Shown: one piece after another, positions 43,455 to 55,065 of the stretch | How the letters are laid out: each line of letters starts with the position of its first letter | How positions within the stretch are numbered: the stretch's first letter is position 1 | DNA from: Kalaharituber pfeilii | Lineage: Eukaryota; Ascomycota; Pezizomycetes; Pezizales; Pezizaceae | Assembly (NCBI GenBank): GCA_015179045.1 | Contig: WHUZ01000039.1 | Span: 372,001-436,000, forward strand | Length of the DNA stretch: 64,000 nucleotides | Reading direction: 5' to 3' | The notes under the pieces: model-generated | What the model was told of the DNA's origin: nothing | Databases searched by the model: none | What the model saw: only the letters and a program-made list of their open reading frames with translations | Program-made: the position numbers and the translations under genes

Positions 43455-44960
43455 CGAGTTCCCCCGGTTCCAGCTCCCAATTGATCATTATTAGAATGAT
43501 TCTTCTATGATAAATCCCAGGAGATTATCGCTGGAACCGGAGCATTGCAGTCCATCTTATTGAATAAGATGCCGGAGGACCCTCTCCCCCAGCTCGAAAT
43601 TGAACCCATCAACCAGCCACCAGCCACCACTCCACTGCACCACCACACCACCGCACCACCGCAACACCGCACAATTGCACTTACCCAGTTGCAGTAGCAT
43701 TTCACGCCTCCCTTCTGACAGCCCCTCTAGCATCCAGGTCTGCTGGTTACGAGACTACCTGGTCTGGCATCTACCAACGCAGCCAGCAGTCCCTCCCCTT
43801 CAGCCATCATTCATACAGCCCTCCAGTGGCGGTGCTGACAGCCCCTCCCATCTCCTCTCTATAGCCTCTCCCACCTCCACCTCTCCCATCTCCTCCCCGC
43901 CTCTCCGGCATGCCCTCCGACATCTACTCCTGTTCCCTTTCCCACAGCCTCTCCACTGCATCTCCCGTTGCCTCCTATTGCCTCTCTTACACGGCTTCAC
44001 GCATCACCGCTCTCAAGTTCGACCAGTAGATAGCCCCCCCTTTTTAAATCCACCTCCCTTCCACTCCCAGTTCTCCAGCCGTAACAGCAGGTCCCCTACC
44101 CCCCCACAACCCCTTCAGCCCCCTACATCCCTTGCAGCAGCCCCTCCAGCAGCCTCTCCCGGTCTACAATCCTCGCCCACCGCTTCTCCGACCGGCACCC
44201 TTCTCTCCTACCGCAACACTGACAGTGCCTTTGACGGACCTTCCACCATCTTACCCCTCTCCCCTTCCACCGTCTGTTCCACCACCGCCTCTCGTATCTC
44301 GAAAGCGGATAATAGGATCGACAGGTAATTGAGCCCCTAGCAACAGTATCAGCATATGACAGAACTAACAAGCTCCCACACCCCCCTCCGTCGCATCTCC
44401 GCCTCCCCGCTTCCTGGATGACAGCTCCTCCAATCACCTCGCTGCAGCCTCCCGCCGCCGTACTTTTCTCCTTGGTAGGTCGACTACTCCCGGTATCACC
44501 TTTTTATACCTTAGGAGTACTTGTTTTGCTTCATTGGCGGGTACATTGGTTATGGCTACGCTGAGCTGCAGACGGACCAGGTCTTTAGCATGGTCAGTGG
44601 AGGAAATTCTAACTCAGTTGGGCTATTAATTCCAAGCCAGTGGTGCTGTCTCATCTTTAAAAAATAAGCAAACGAGGTTGTAGGTGCATGGGGTTCAGAT
44701 GGTCCTAGATTATTGTACCGGTCGGTGAAGGAAGCCTGGCTACGTTTGGCGTGAATCCAAAGCGAGAGGAGGTGTGCCTCTTGAGAAACAAGCCACTTGT
44801 AAGTATTCTGGGGTTGTGGTAACAGGAGTTAGATTGGTTGGTACACGTCAGTTCGGTGTGGGAGTGATCGTCTTCTCATGCTAGAATTTGTTTTTTACCT
44901 CTCTTTTTTTGTCAATGTTCTGAAAATACATTATTAGTCTTCCTTTGTTGTGCCATGGTT
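43455..44960 (+). repeat. Unclassified repeat family H, copy b (long form)
   Basis: The head (43455-43610) contains CCCCGGTTCCAGCTCCC, CTGGAACCGGAGCATTGCAG and GAATAAGATGCCGGAGGACC. It is followed by about 850 bp rich in CCTCC/AGCC motifs (43610-44470), then a less biased 3' part that matches copy a at 24903-25020. The pyrimidine bias leaves long open frames on both strands, which I do not take as coding. Confidence 0.55.
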
Positions 44961-45224
44961 ATTTTGTGTTTTGGGGTTCTTAGATTATGGTGATGACCGC
45001 TACAAATGTTGCTGGTGCTAAGGGGGTGGGGTTAAGAGAAGCGAAAAGCGGATACGAAAGCTGAGCAAGAAAGCACGACGACAGATGTGCAGAGTGTGAA
45101 TAATGAGTAGCTGCTCCACAATGGATCCTGGCAGGTACGGCGCTCTGCAACGGGTTGCAACGCGCAACAACCACTCGCCGCCTGAATGGGGGATGCAAAT
45201 ATAGCTTTTGCTCTAGTTGATGCA

Positions 45225-47471
45225 TTTTTTTTTTTTTTTTTTTTTTAAATCACATAACCCCGCTTGTAGCACGTGGCCATGGCAGGGTCCCTGGGCAAGC
45301 CCTCGAAGCCCGGAGACAGGCTTAACAAACAAAGAAATTTCTATCTACTTCTACCACCTGATTCCAGAAACCTCCGGACGGACCTTCCGGTTTCTGCCTC
45401 AGGGAGGCTCCACTATATATCTCCCCCTCTCCCCCCTCTCCTCTTCTCCACACTTTCGCACCCCGGCAAGCAAACTTCCCCGACGGCAAACCGCACGGCG
45501 CCCTAGAACCTGATCCCGGAGAAGAACCTTTCCAACTCATCCCACTCCTCCCCATTCTCTGCTGTCTTTTTCCAGTTCTTCTCCATATCCCCCCATTCTC
45601 TAAAGCCTTCTGGGCGAAACCTCTGCTGACTGCACTGGAAGGCTAGGTGCGCCCCCGTCTGGGCCTCCCCGCAGCTGCACTTCTCCGATTCCGCCACTCC
45701 CATCCTCTTTAACCACACCCTGCATCTTCCTCTCTCCAGTCGCAATGCTGTGAAGTTGGACACCGCTGTCCTATTCCACTCCATTACTTTCCCCCTCCCG
45801 AAACCTTCCACCTCCCTCCTCTCCTTCCTCCACGCCTTAATCCTCTGGCGCACCCCGCTCCCGGTGGCCACCTCTTTCCCTTCCACCGCCGTCCCCTTCT
45901 TTGCCCACTCATCAGCCTTCTCATTCCCTGCAATTCCGATATGAGCCTTGACCCACATCAGTTTCGCGTCCCCTCCCTTCTTCTTCCTCCTCGCCACGGC
46001 ATCCACCACTCTCCTCACATCCTCGGTTTTTCCCTTTCCCTCCCTGCCTGCCTTCTGGATCGCCATGATGGCAGCCTCAGAGTCTAAACAGATCAGTACA
46101 GGGACCTCCTCCTCTACACTCTCCAGCGCCTTTCTCACTCCCCTCACCTCCCCATCGAAAACCGTCGCCGTTCTCCCTACTACCTCCGCCACCACCGCTG
46201 ATCTCCCCCACACCCCCGCCCCCACCTTGCTGTCCTCGACCTTACTACCATCCGAGAAGAGAACCGCTCTCCCTCTTCCGGCTTCCTCAACCGAGGTCTC
46301 CCACTCTTCTCTCCCTCCCCCCTTTCTACCTAGCCTCTCTGCGCACTCCACTTTCACCTTGTCACACTCTCCTCCCCATGAGATCTCCTCGCCCTCCTCC
46401 GAGAACCTTGACCACTGCCCCTGCCAGCGGTCCAAAACGCTTTCATATCCATCCCCCTCTTCCAGGGCCCACTGCACCCCCCAGTCCTTCCAGTTCCTCG
46501 TCCCCTCCTCCTTCTCCTCATTCCCTCTCCTGAAATCTCCTGTGCATAGTTCTGCAAGCTCCGATGGTACCTCCACTTCCCGAACTATCGCCCTTGCCTG
46601 CGCTGCGTCCAGGATCACCTCCGCCCCCTCCACTCCGCACACTGCGTTCACCCCCTCTACCCCTGTGCCTCTCCCCCCTCCAGCTGCCTTCTTTAATGCT
46701 TGCAGCTGTACTCTCTCCATTTCTCTTCTCCATTCCTTCTGTCCTCTCCAACCTATCTCACTACCGCACATGGCCACCGCTCTAATCATGCCCGTATAAA
46801 TCTGTCTCCAGCTCCTCGGGCTTATTCCCCAATCCCTATTTCCCAACCCCGCTAGTGCTCCGGTCAACCTTCTTGCTCTGCTGACTCTGTTTTTCCAGTG
46901 TGCCGTGAAGGTCAAATTTTCATCAAAAATGACCCCCAGCCACTTCAGAAACTCCCCCTCCTTCTTCTGCCTCTTTCCTACGCCAAACGTTATCATCTCC
47001 CACTCCGACTCCTCCAGCGGGACCTGATCTTCCTCTGCCACCTCTGCCATCACCTTCTTCACCTTCTCCCTCAATCGTCCCATATCCCAATAGCCGTGCC
47101 AATCCAGGATCGTCGCAGCTAAATCGTCCACATATGACAGCACCTCCACCTCCGCTCCAGTGGCTACCCTCCTCACCCTCTCCTCCATTTTCTCGATTGT
47201 GGGCGCCATGAAGATTAGAAAAATGACTGGCGAGAGTGGGGACCCTTGTGGCACTCCCACGTTCGACCTGCCTCTCCCCCTCTCCTCATCATCCCACCAC
47301 ACCCCAAACTCCCTCCCCCCCATGAATTTCTCCAACCACCCCCTTTTCTTCTTAATCTCCTCACTCCCTCTCTCTTCTATCCTCCTCAGAACTATCTCCC
47401 TCCTCACGATGTTAAAGCCACCCTTGACATCCGCTGTCACCCATGCTGCCCTTCCTCCCCTGTGCAGGCAC
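45225..47471 (-). mobile_element. 5'-truncated Tad-like LINE (LINE D) with intact RT-RNase H frame
   Basis: A 2247-bp insertion with perfect 12-bp target repeats CTAGTTGATGCA (45213-45224 and 47472-47483). On the minus strand one frame of about 650 codons runs from the truncation inside RT to a stop at 45503: AAWVTADVKGGFNIV, GVPQGSPLSPVIFL, YVDD (near 47130), VKVLSDGS-type RNase H start LFSDGSKVED, ICLDSEAAIMAIQ, KLMWVKAHIGIAGNEKAD, and the knuckle CSCGEAQTGAHLAFQC. The 3' UTR of about 250 bp ends in the family X-like hairpin CCCTGCCATGGCCACGTG...GCGGGGTTATGTGATTTAAA and about 19 A. No in-frame stops: a recent insertion. Confidence 0.92.
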
Positions 47472-47483
47472 CTAGTTGATGCA

Positions 47484-48046
47484 GTTGGCAGTTTCAAGCA
47501 TTGAGCTAGTGCATACAGTAATAGCCAGCTTTCCAGGTTTAATTACACACACTCTACAGTGAGTACTATACATCTAGACATTATAATGCCAAAAACTAAG
47601 TACTAACTAAATAAAATCTTACTACAGTTTTGTCGCAAAATGCATATCCTCAATTGCTAGAGCGTCACTAGGTTATTGAACAAAGCGCCCTAGAATACCT
47701 TAAACCCCCCGCTTTCAAACACCCCGCTCAGCTAACACTCACCTCAAGTACCAGGAGTGCAACTTTTACTAGAGTCCCCATACCATGCTGTAAATATGCT
47801 AGGGTATTGTCCGTAAGTAGTCGGGTCTCTACTGGGTTGGAAATTTTGGGTATGACTATGGTCAGGGTTCCTATGATACTTTATCGATAAGCGACCTTTT
47901 GGCCCCCACCTACCACTACCACCCCGCATACCTTACAAACTCTAATACCCCACTCTCGCACTATTAAAGTAGCTAGAGCAAGTGCAGAAAATAGCAATAT
48001 AAATGCATTAAGACGATAGGGGAAATAAATTGAAATTTCTATTCTA
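47484..48046. other. Intergenic, about 560 bp
   Basis: No gene or recognised repeat. Confidence 0.4.
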
Positions 48047-48210
48047 CAAAATTTCGTGATCCCCTTCACCGTCGCATACAGGACGCTGCAAGCGGATGGT
48101 GGATCTCGGGTAGGCGTAGCAGCAGATGCAAAATTTCGTGATCCCCTTCACCGTCGCATACAGGACGCTGCAAGCGGATGGTGGATCTCGGGTAGGCGTA
48201 GCAGCAGATG
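48047..48210. repeat. 82-bp tandem duplication
   Basis: Two head-to-tail copies (48047-48128, 48129-48210) beginning CAAAATTTCGTGATCCCCTT and apparently identical, followed by the first five bases of a third. It lies 113 bp past the nuclease-like gene at 48323. Confidence 0.9.
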
Positions 48211-48322
48211 CAAAACAATGGATCAAAAACAGAGCAATAGACCACATGCACGGTACTAACTAAAACTAGGTGCACAAAGGGGGCAGCATCAGTAATCAAT
48301 GAGTTGAGGGTGTTCAGTTTCA

Positions 48323-49486
48323 TTATGCTGAAAGCAGGGCTAGATTCTCTGCGGGATCAGGGATAATGATATGTGGCACCGCAGCCGGCCACGTTACATC
48401 CGCGTCGTCAAAGCCAGCCCCGAAAGCCTCCATGTTGACGGGTTCTTTTTCTGGAGTACTTGTCGGTGTGATCAGCTGTGCTGCCCGAACAAGAATATAT
48501 ATCAATCTCAACATCACTTTCTGCACCCCTCCCGGCTGCAATATGCTCCACTCGCCGCCCTCCCGGACCTTACCGCCCTGGGTAATGGCCAGGAACTGCC
48601 ACTTGTGTCCATCGGTTGCGACGCCATACGTTGTGCAGTCGCGTCGTACGCCGCGCTGCATACGCTTGTTGTAGATGCAAGCCATGTACCCGAGGGCCTG
48701 GACTTGTGCAGAGCCCCAGTTGACGGTATTCTTGGCTTCGACGACAGTCAGGCATGACATATACTGTGGGCGAGGGCAGAGCTCAGATATCTGCGGGCAG
48801 ATGCCGATGCCCCAATCGACGCGACCTGAGTATGTGGTGGCGTTGGCAGGATTGTAGTAGTCGACAGGCATGTCGCAGTTGAGCTGGAGGTGGCGGTAAA
48901 TCGACGATGTGTTTCTCCTCATGTAGACGCGGCCCGCAAGTGATCCCTGGTCATTGGGAGATCCTTCAGCAGTCCTGCTGGAGCGCAGCGCAGCGGATGC
49001 GCCAGAGAGGACAGAGATGGAGCAAAGAAGGAGCAAATTGACGCTGGTGCGACATCCCGCTTCATACCTACGCGACTGATGCACCCGCGACAGGTGAAGT
49101 AGCTCATGCAGCGCGGAGCCTTCCGCGCAGGTCGCTGCCACCCGCTGCTGCAGCTCCTGCACACTAACAGCCATTGCCTCTGCGACGGCACTCCACATGG
49201 ACTCTTCTGCTGCTTCCCACGCATACAACGAGGAGTCAACAGGTTGCAGGGTCCCCGGCGGCGGGAACTCCAGATGGTCTAGTCCGAAGATTGCGCATAC
49301 GTCGCCCAGGTCCTGGAACTGGGTGATGGCGAGGGTAGAAGCAGTACCTGTGTCAGCGAGACTAAGAATTTGGTCAGTTACAGCATCGCCGAGGGCGAGG
49401 CGAATGCGCTTCAGGAGGATATCGCCAAGGGAAAGTTTTGCAGAGGCGGGTGCGTTTGCGTTTGTCTCGGAGAGTAACTGGTGCAT
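48323..49486 (-). CDS. PD-(D/E)XK nuclease-like fungal protein
   Basis: An open frame of 387 aa from ATG at 49486 (an alternative ATG in the same frame is at 49519, but a CACCTACCCAG acceptor-like site just before 49486 suggests an upstream intron). The N-terminal half is helical with no recognised domain. Residues about 220-305 read RVDWGIGICPQISELC, LTVVEAKNTVNWGSAQVQAL and YGVATDGHKWQFLAI. The spacing of Asp224, Glu250-x-Lys252 and a downstream Gln, followed by a GVATDG.W.F strand, fits the PD-(D/E)XK fold found in many uncharacterised fungal proteins. Whether it cleaves nucleic acid is inference. No neighbour suggests a role. Confidence 0.6.
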   Translation of the reverse strand: MHQLLSETNANAPASAKLSLGDILLKRIRLALGDAVTDQILSLADTGTASTLAITQFQDLGDVCAIFGLDHLEFPPPGTLQPVDSSLYAWEAAEESMWSAVAEAMAVSVQELQQRVAATCAEGSALHELLHLSRVHQSRRYEAGCRTSVNLLLLCSISVLSGASAALRSSRTAEGSPNDQGSLAGRVYMRRNTSSIYRHLQLNCDMPVDYYNPANATTYSGRVDWGIGICPQISELCPRPQYMSCLTVVEAKNTVNWGSAQVQALGYMACIYNKRMQRGVRRDCTTYGVATDGHKWQFLAITQGGKVREGGEWSILQPGGVQKVMLRLIYILVRAAQLITPTSTPEKEPVNMEAFGAGFDDADVTWPAAVPHIIIPDPAENLALLSA

Positions 49487-49519
49487 CCTGGGTAGGTGCC
49501 TATGCCAACACGAAATCAT

Positions 49520-49927
49520 AACAGGTATATCAGCAATGTATAGGGAGGGGAGCGAGGCGGGTTCTACGCACCACCAGAGTGACTGTCCCACTTGCAGTTG
49601 CGGTTGCACCTTCAGTCTCAGGCTGTGTTATCTGCTGTTGATGAGCTGCGTCCCTATGCGTCCCATGGATGATGTTGCTCAGGACGGGCGCCCTGCGGTT
49701 GTGTTAGAATGCCAAGGCCCTACCAAGGATGTCGGTGCCTTTTAGGGTAGTTCTTAGCTACGAGGCAACCTCTTGACCGCACGAGGGTTGAGCGCACGAG
49801 AGTTGACTTCAGCTATCATACTTATACAATGCCTGCTATTTATTCCTCTTCTACTCCTTTAATCTCTCAATTTTATAACTTGAGCTATAGGACCTAGAAT
49901 AAATATAGTACTTACACCTATATTCCA
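49520..49927. other. Upstream of the nuclease-like gene
   Basis: May hold a first exon of the nuclease-like gene on the minus strand, since the frame stays open to 49609. I could not settle a start. No repeat recognised. Confidence 0.35.
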
Positions 49928-49939
49928 ACACTAGTAATT

Positions 49940-50003
49940 GCCCTGCCTTGGCGAACAGCTGCACACGGGGTCACGTGAAAAAAAAAAAAAAAAAAAAAAA
50001 AAA
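49940..50003 (+). mobile_element. Micro-retroposon, family X
   Basis: A 64-bp insertion with perfect 12-bp target repeats ACACTAGTAATT (49928-49939 and 50004-50015). It begins GCCCTGCCTTGGCGAACAGC, ends CACGGGGTCACGTGA and has about 26 A. Confidence 0.9.
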
Positions 50004-50307
50004 ACACTAGTAATTAGTTTTAAAGTCGCAGTCTCTCAGATACTACTATCTTTTCGAGGGTTAATTATATCTGAACAGTACTTAAAGTTCCAGTAATCAA
50101 ATAGCTCCATATTGTTGATCTTACAATCATGATATAGTTATGAAATTAGATATGTATAATTGTAGATAAAGTAGAAGAACTATAAGACTATATACTAAAG
50201 GAAGCCTCGTAAACCGGCCGACATATACTATACTAATTAAGGCTAGTTAGATAGATTTGAGTAGTTGCTTGTGGTTACGAGACTATATTTTCTTTACAGG
50301 AAACAGG

Positions 50308-51000
50308 TTGCCCTGGATCTACTAGAATTTAATCATATACATATGGAACCGGAGCATTTCCATCACTGGGGACAACATGATAAAGCATAGGTTAGTAGGC
50401 AAATCCCACACCTCCTACACCCCGCCCCCCCCCCACTGTACTTCTGCCAGGCTCCACCACTAGCTCTGAATGCACCCCTTCTTCCACCGCCTTCGGCACC
50501 TCTTTTAGTGACCTCTTCGGCGGCACCACCGACGCTCCGTGACAGCTCTGACGCCTTCGGCGGCTTCTCTGCATCCCGCCATCCCTGTGCCTTTCAAATG
50601 CACCCACCCCCGCCGCCCACCGCTTCTCGGTCGCACCCCTCCCCCAGCAGCCGCTCGAATAGCCCCTCCAGCCGCCCTTCCCCCACAACCCTATTATATG
50701 CTCGCCGATAACCTCTCCATCCCCACTCCGACACCCCTGCCAGCAGCCTCTCTCATCGCCTCTTTCTCCACCGTGCCGACATCCTCGTTGCCACCTCGCC
50801 AATACGCCGCGCCCTTCTGTCGCTTCTACATCTCTCCGGGAGCATCGACCACCCCATCCCCACTCCCGCCTCCGATAGCCTATCCGACAGCCTATCTGAC
50901 AGCCTACTCCTTCGCCTCTCACATTCATGCCTCTCTACACACCTGCACCTTATACCTGCGACGATCGTGTTGTCTCCCGCCTCTTCATATCGCCTACCAA
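50308..51000 (+). repeat. Unclassified repeat family H, copy c
   Basis: A short head (GGTTGCCCTGGATCTACTAG; CATATGGAACCGGAGCATTT) is closest to copy a, followed by about 600 bp of CCTCC/AGCC-rich DNA like copy b. Confidence 0.5.
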
Positions 51001-53150
51001 TTTCTTTTTTTCCTCTGTGCCACTCAGGCGGCTATAATGCACCTTTCTCATTGTTGAGCCTGCTACTTCCATGTGCTGTTTCTTTTTTCTCCATCAAATC
51101 ACTTTATTTTCGTTTTGTCTGATAGTTTATTGTTTTGTCCTATACATGTTGGTTAGCATCTGGGGATTTATACTAATCGGCCACATCTGCATTGTCTGTA
51201 TCAGGACTTTGCATACACAGGGCTTCGGGAGAGGTGCTGTTCCTTTCAAGAAGGAATAATCACTGGAGGGTATCCGTAGGTACGAGATTGTGGTGGCCTG
51301 AAGTGACAAAAGGCTCGAAATAGTTGCAACGTTGCAACACATAGCACCACACACCCCACCGCATGTCCACTTCACCTCGATAGCTCTAAAATGCCTGCGA
51401 AAGCAATGCACTACAGTCCCATGCTGCGCAGGACGAGAATCTACTAGGGAGGAGGGCTTCAGTACCAGATGAAGTGGAGCTTTCTCTTCTCGAGAGGCTG
51501 AAATCAATTAGATACAAGGAAAAGAGTACAGAAGGCTCTGAAAATGGTGTTCGGAGTGAAGCCTCAGTCTACCGGCACCTATGGTACTATCCGCGATGGC
51601 GCTGTCTATATATGTGAATAGCTATTCTGCCGCGACGATGCTGTCTATGTACGTAGACAGCCACTCTGGTGGGAAGGCGCAGTCTAAAGATCTACATCGC
51701 TTCCACGCTATCTAATGCTTCAATGTGTCTGTTCTGCAAATCTCGTGTTTTCCCTGAATTCTCTGTAAGTAGCTTCGGCTTTCGTTTCCGTACCTTGCTG
51801 CTTATGATATTTTAGAAAAGGCAGGTTCGAGCGTTACTTAGCCCGACGGTAGCTAAGGAATCTTGCTGTCGTAGCAACCACTTGAACTGTTTGAGTTGGC
51901 TTTGCTCTTCGCACATCCGTTTTCTCTAACTACTCTACCCCACTGTGTCAACATTTCTCGCCTAGCAATCCCTGCATCGACTTTCGCATGCCACGTGCGC
52001 TTTAAGCACATATCACATCTCAGGACATGCCACACCCTTCTTCAATCGGAAATACAACAAGGGATCCGCGGATGTCTACGGGAGCTTGAGGGGCCGTTGT
52101 AAGTATCCGACATCTTGTTGTACTTTGGAAATCTTGCTATCCAAGGTTTCGTATGAACCGCCCAGTTAAAAACTACTTTTCCTCCTGCAATGAGGAAAAA
52201 GCTAGCTGCAACACACTGAAATATCACAGACTGGGGTGTCCGTCTCCAAAATTTTCTATACAAATTCCTGTAGAGTGAAGGATGAACTTTCATTTTATTA
52301 GTGGTTTATCCATTTTGTGCGTCAAGTTCCACCCCCCACTGTAGGTACCAGGCTAATTATGCAGTTCAATAACGCCATACTTAAGAGAGTCCTCTCCTCA
52401 TTAGTTAGATACACACCCAGCTGTCATGTGTTGCTGGTGCTAATTTTATAGTGGAACCTTGCTATGGTATACCGGAGAGAAATCGGCGTTTTTTGCGATC
52501 TGGTCTGTCATGTACATTTGCTGCGTATCTTGATATTCTGATCAAGCCATCTGTTTTGCCCCGTAAAAACAACCTCCAGTAATGAGAAGTTACGGGGTCA
52601 CCATGACCGTAGGGGACGAATATGTGAGATATGCAGCGTCACGACGATAGTTCTCAACCACCCAAACCCAATAGCCAGTACTGCCGGCTATATAGAAAGT
52701 ATGTGTTCCTATGTTTGTCTTCCTACTTTGTAGCTCTGGAGAGCCTGCACATTTTTTTCCACCGCATAACAGCCCAGTAGTAGTATTTCCCTGCGTAAGC
52801 GAAAATGTACCCTGCGATATGACAGCGCCCCTACATATTAGCCTAGTCCTTTGTGCGAGTTTGAGACTGTGTGTAGCTTATATTATGGAGCACTGCGCGA
52901 CGGCGATGCTGCCCAATATCGCATGCACGAGTCGCTACATATCTGGCATATGCATCATTCGCCGCTCCACCTGCAGACCACTTACGGTCGCGGTGACGGC
53001 ACTAAACTTGCTACACTTCCTCAGCATAGGCAATACAGTACGGAGTATATATAAGACCCTAGGTGGGATCATTGACACCTTGTGACTTAGAGGATGGCTA
53101 GCTTAGAATTTGATATATAGAGTATAAAATAGGTCACCATCCTTGCATGT
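51001..53150. other. Intergenic, about 2.1 kb
   Basis: No supported gene. A TIR-like scrap GTGGAACCTTGCTATGGTAT ACCGGA around 52451-52476 resembles the ends of the 40977-41804 element. A 124-codon frame at 52711-53085 lacks motifs. Confidence 0.4.
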
Positions 53151-53212
53151 GCTGGGAGCCTGTATGCGGGACTAGGTACGTAACCACACACACACACAAA
53201 AAAAAAAAAAAA
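53151..53212 (+). mobile_element. Micro-retroposon, family W, diverged
   Basis: GTGCTGGGAGCCTGTATGCG then GGACTAGGTACGTAACC, an (AC)n stretch and about 16 A. Flanks AGGTCACCATCC and AGGCCACCACTC may be a worn target duplication. Confidence 0.5.
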
Positions 53213-53784
53213 AGAGGCCACCACTCATGTGGTAAACATTGGCCTAGTGAATATGCAGATGATCCACTATATGCTGCAATACCCTCGTTTCAATTTGAGC
53301 TCGCGTGAGGGCTATTTGCACCTAGTCTACAGGAACTCTTCATTGTGACTTCCGGCAGGTCCGCAATACCTCGGTTGTGCGCAATATCCCGGTAGACTAC
53401 GTTAGGGGATGAAGGAGTCCTGTTGTGAGCGAGGAGCAACACTGCGTGTAGTAAAGCAATATCCTGACTCGAACGGGGTGCGCTACTGCTGGAAGGTATA
53501 CAGGAACAAATCAAACTGAGAGTCAGAGTGGAGAGCGAAAGAGCGACGGCGAAGCTGTATATCCATCTATTTGTATGCAGAAATGCAAGAACCGTAACAA
53601 CTTGTGTAATTTAACTAAAAGAACCACATTTACGTGCAGAGCAAGTGAAGACAAAAATTTTTGGAAATGTCTTAAAAGGACATGTAGGCAAAAGAACAGG
53701 GAACCCCACTTTCATGTGTATGCTGCGGCAGCCCCTTCAGCAGTCGCTCCTCTTACTGTAATATAAAAAAAGTGTAATCGTAAA

Positions 53785-54206
53785 TAAATAAACGAGTTGC
53801 CCCGGTTCCCAACTCCGATTTTATTATCTCTAGAATTTCTAACTCTCGAGAGATCGTCGCTGGAACCAGAGCATTACAGTCCATCTTAATGAATAAGATG
53901 CCGGACAACCCTCTTCCCCAGCTCGAATTCAAACCAACTCTATACCTCTCGATGGCGCTTGTTACCTCCATCGCTGGAGACAACAGCAGTCCACTTCGAC
54001 CAAGGCAGAGGTCAGTTCGAAGCTTAGACAGCTCCACCTCCTCTTGAACCCATCGCACCTTCCAGCCGACCCCCTCCGCACCCCGCCTCCAGCTGCAGCG
54101 GCACCATCTCCCATGCCAGCATCCCTCAATTAATCGAAGGGGCATGCCAGTTTGATTGGTTTACTTTATTTCTTTATTTCTTTATTTATTTCATATGTAA
54201 ATAACG
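53785..54206 (+). repeat. Unclassified repeat family H, copy d (head)
   Basis: GTTGCCCCGGTTCCCAACTC, CGCTGGAACCAGAGCATTAC and GAATAAGATGCCGGACAACC match copy b closely. A related pyrimidine-rich body resumes after a retroposon at 54268-54840. Confidence 0.55.
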
Positions 54207-54259
54207 CCGCCATAGCCTTAGGGCGGCAAACAGTCAATAATATTAAAAAAAAAAAAAAA
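54207..54259 (+). mobile_element. Micro-retroposon, family Y
   Basis: CGCCGCCATAGCCTTAGGGC then GGCAAACAGTCAATAATATT and about 17 A. The outer stem has decayed (GCGAG replaced by CAGTC). No target duplication was found. Confidence 0.55.
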
Positions 54260-54267
54260 AACCTATC

Positions 54268-54840
54268 CCAGCACATCTCAATCGCATGCTCCCTCTCCAT
54301 CACCTCGCAATTGCACCCCTCACGCTTCAACCGCCTTCGCACCCCCCTTCAGCGACACCCTAGGCGGCAGCTCCAACAACCCCTCAGCAGTCCCTTCAGT
54401 AGCACTTCTGAAAGCCCCTCCGACGGCTCCTTCAGCGGCTTCTCCGTCCCCTCCTCATCCGAGCGCCTCTCGTACCCCAAGCAGCCGCCGAACAGCCCCT
54501 CCCGCAGCTCCTCCCCCGACAACTTCTTGAACAGCCCCCTCCGACAGCCGCCCAGTCCCCCTTAAAAAGCATCATCAAGAGCTTCTACCATCGCCTCTCC
54601 TTCTGACTTGCTAACATCCTCTTTGTCGTCCTGCTGATAGCCTCCTCCGCCGCCTCGCTGACAGCTTTCCTGCCACTTTCTCTCTCTGTCGCATCTCCGC
54701 CTCTCCTGTCGCCTCTCCTACTATCTGACTGCCTACTCCGTCGTCTCTCACCGCTCTTCCGCCCCAACCTACGCCGCTCCACAGCTTCTCTGAGAGCCTC
54801 TCGCATATCTGACTCTCGCATCACTACTGACTGCACCCTC
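54268..54840 (+). repeat. Pyrimidine-rich body, family H copy d
   Basis: CCTCC/AGCCCCTCC-rich DNA like 43610-44470 and 50400-51000, separated from its head by the family Y retroposon. Confidence 0.45.
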
Positions 54841-55065
54841 CAAATCTCAGTTTTATCGATTTACTTACGACCAAGCCCGGTAGCCTGTAACTCTGTTGGG
54901 AAACTGTTGGAGAACTTGGGCCTTCGGGACTACTTTGGTACATTATTTACTTCCTTCTGAGTTGATGTAACCTAAAGACATCAATAAAGCGGCCTTGGCG
55001 CTGCCTGGCGAAGAATGGATTGTGCTCTTTTGATCTGAGTACATCCTGCAGACCCCGAAAAAGGA

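Noticed and set aside
43600..44328. Proline/serine-rich 242-codon frame
   Set aside because: It follows the pyrimidine bias of repeat family H; the same bias gives open frames in copies c and d with different products.
52711..53085. 124-codon frame starting with ATG and a hydrophobic N-terminus
   Set aside because: No motif, no intron signals, no support beyond length; could be chance.
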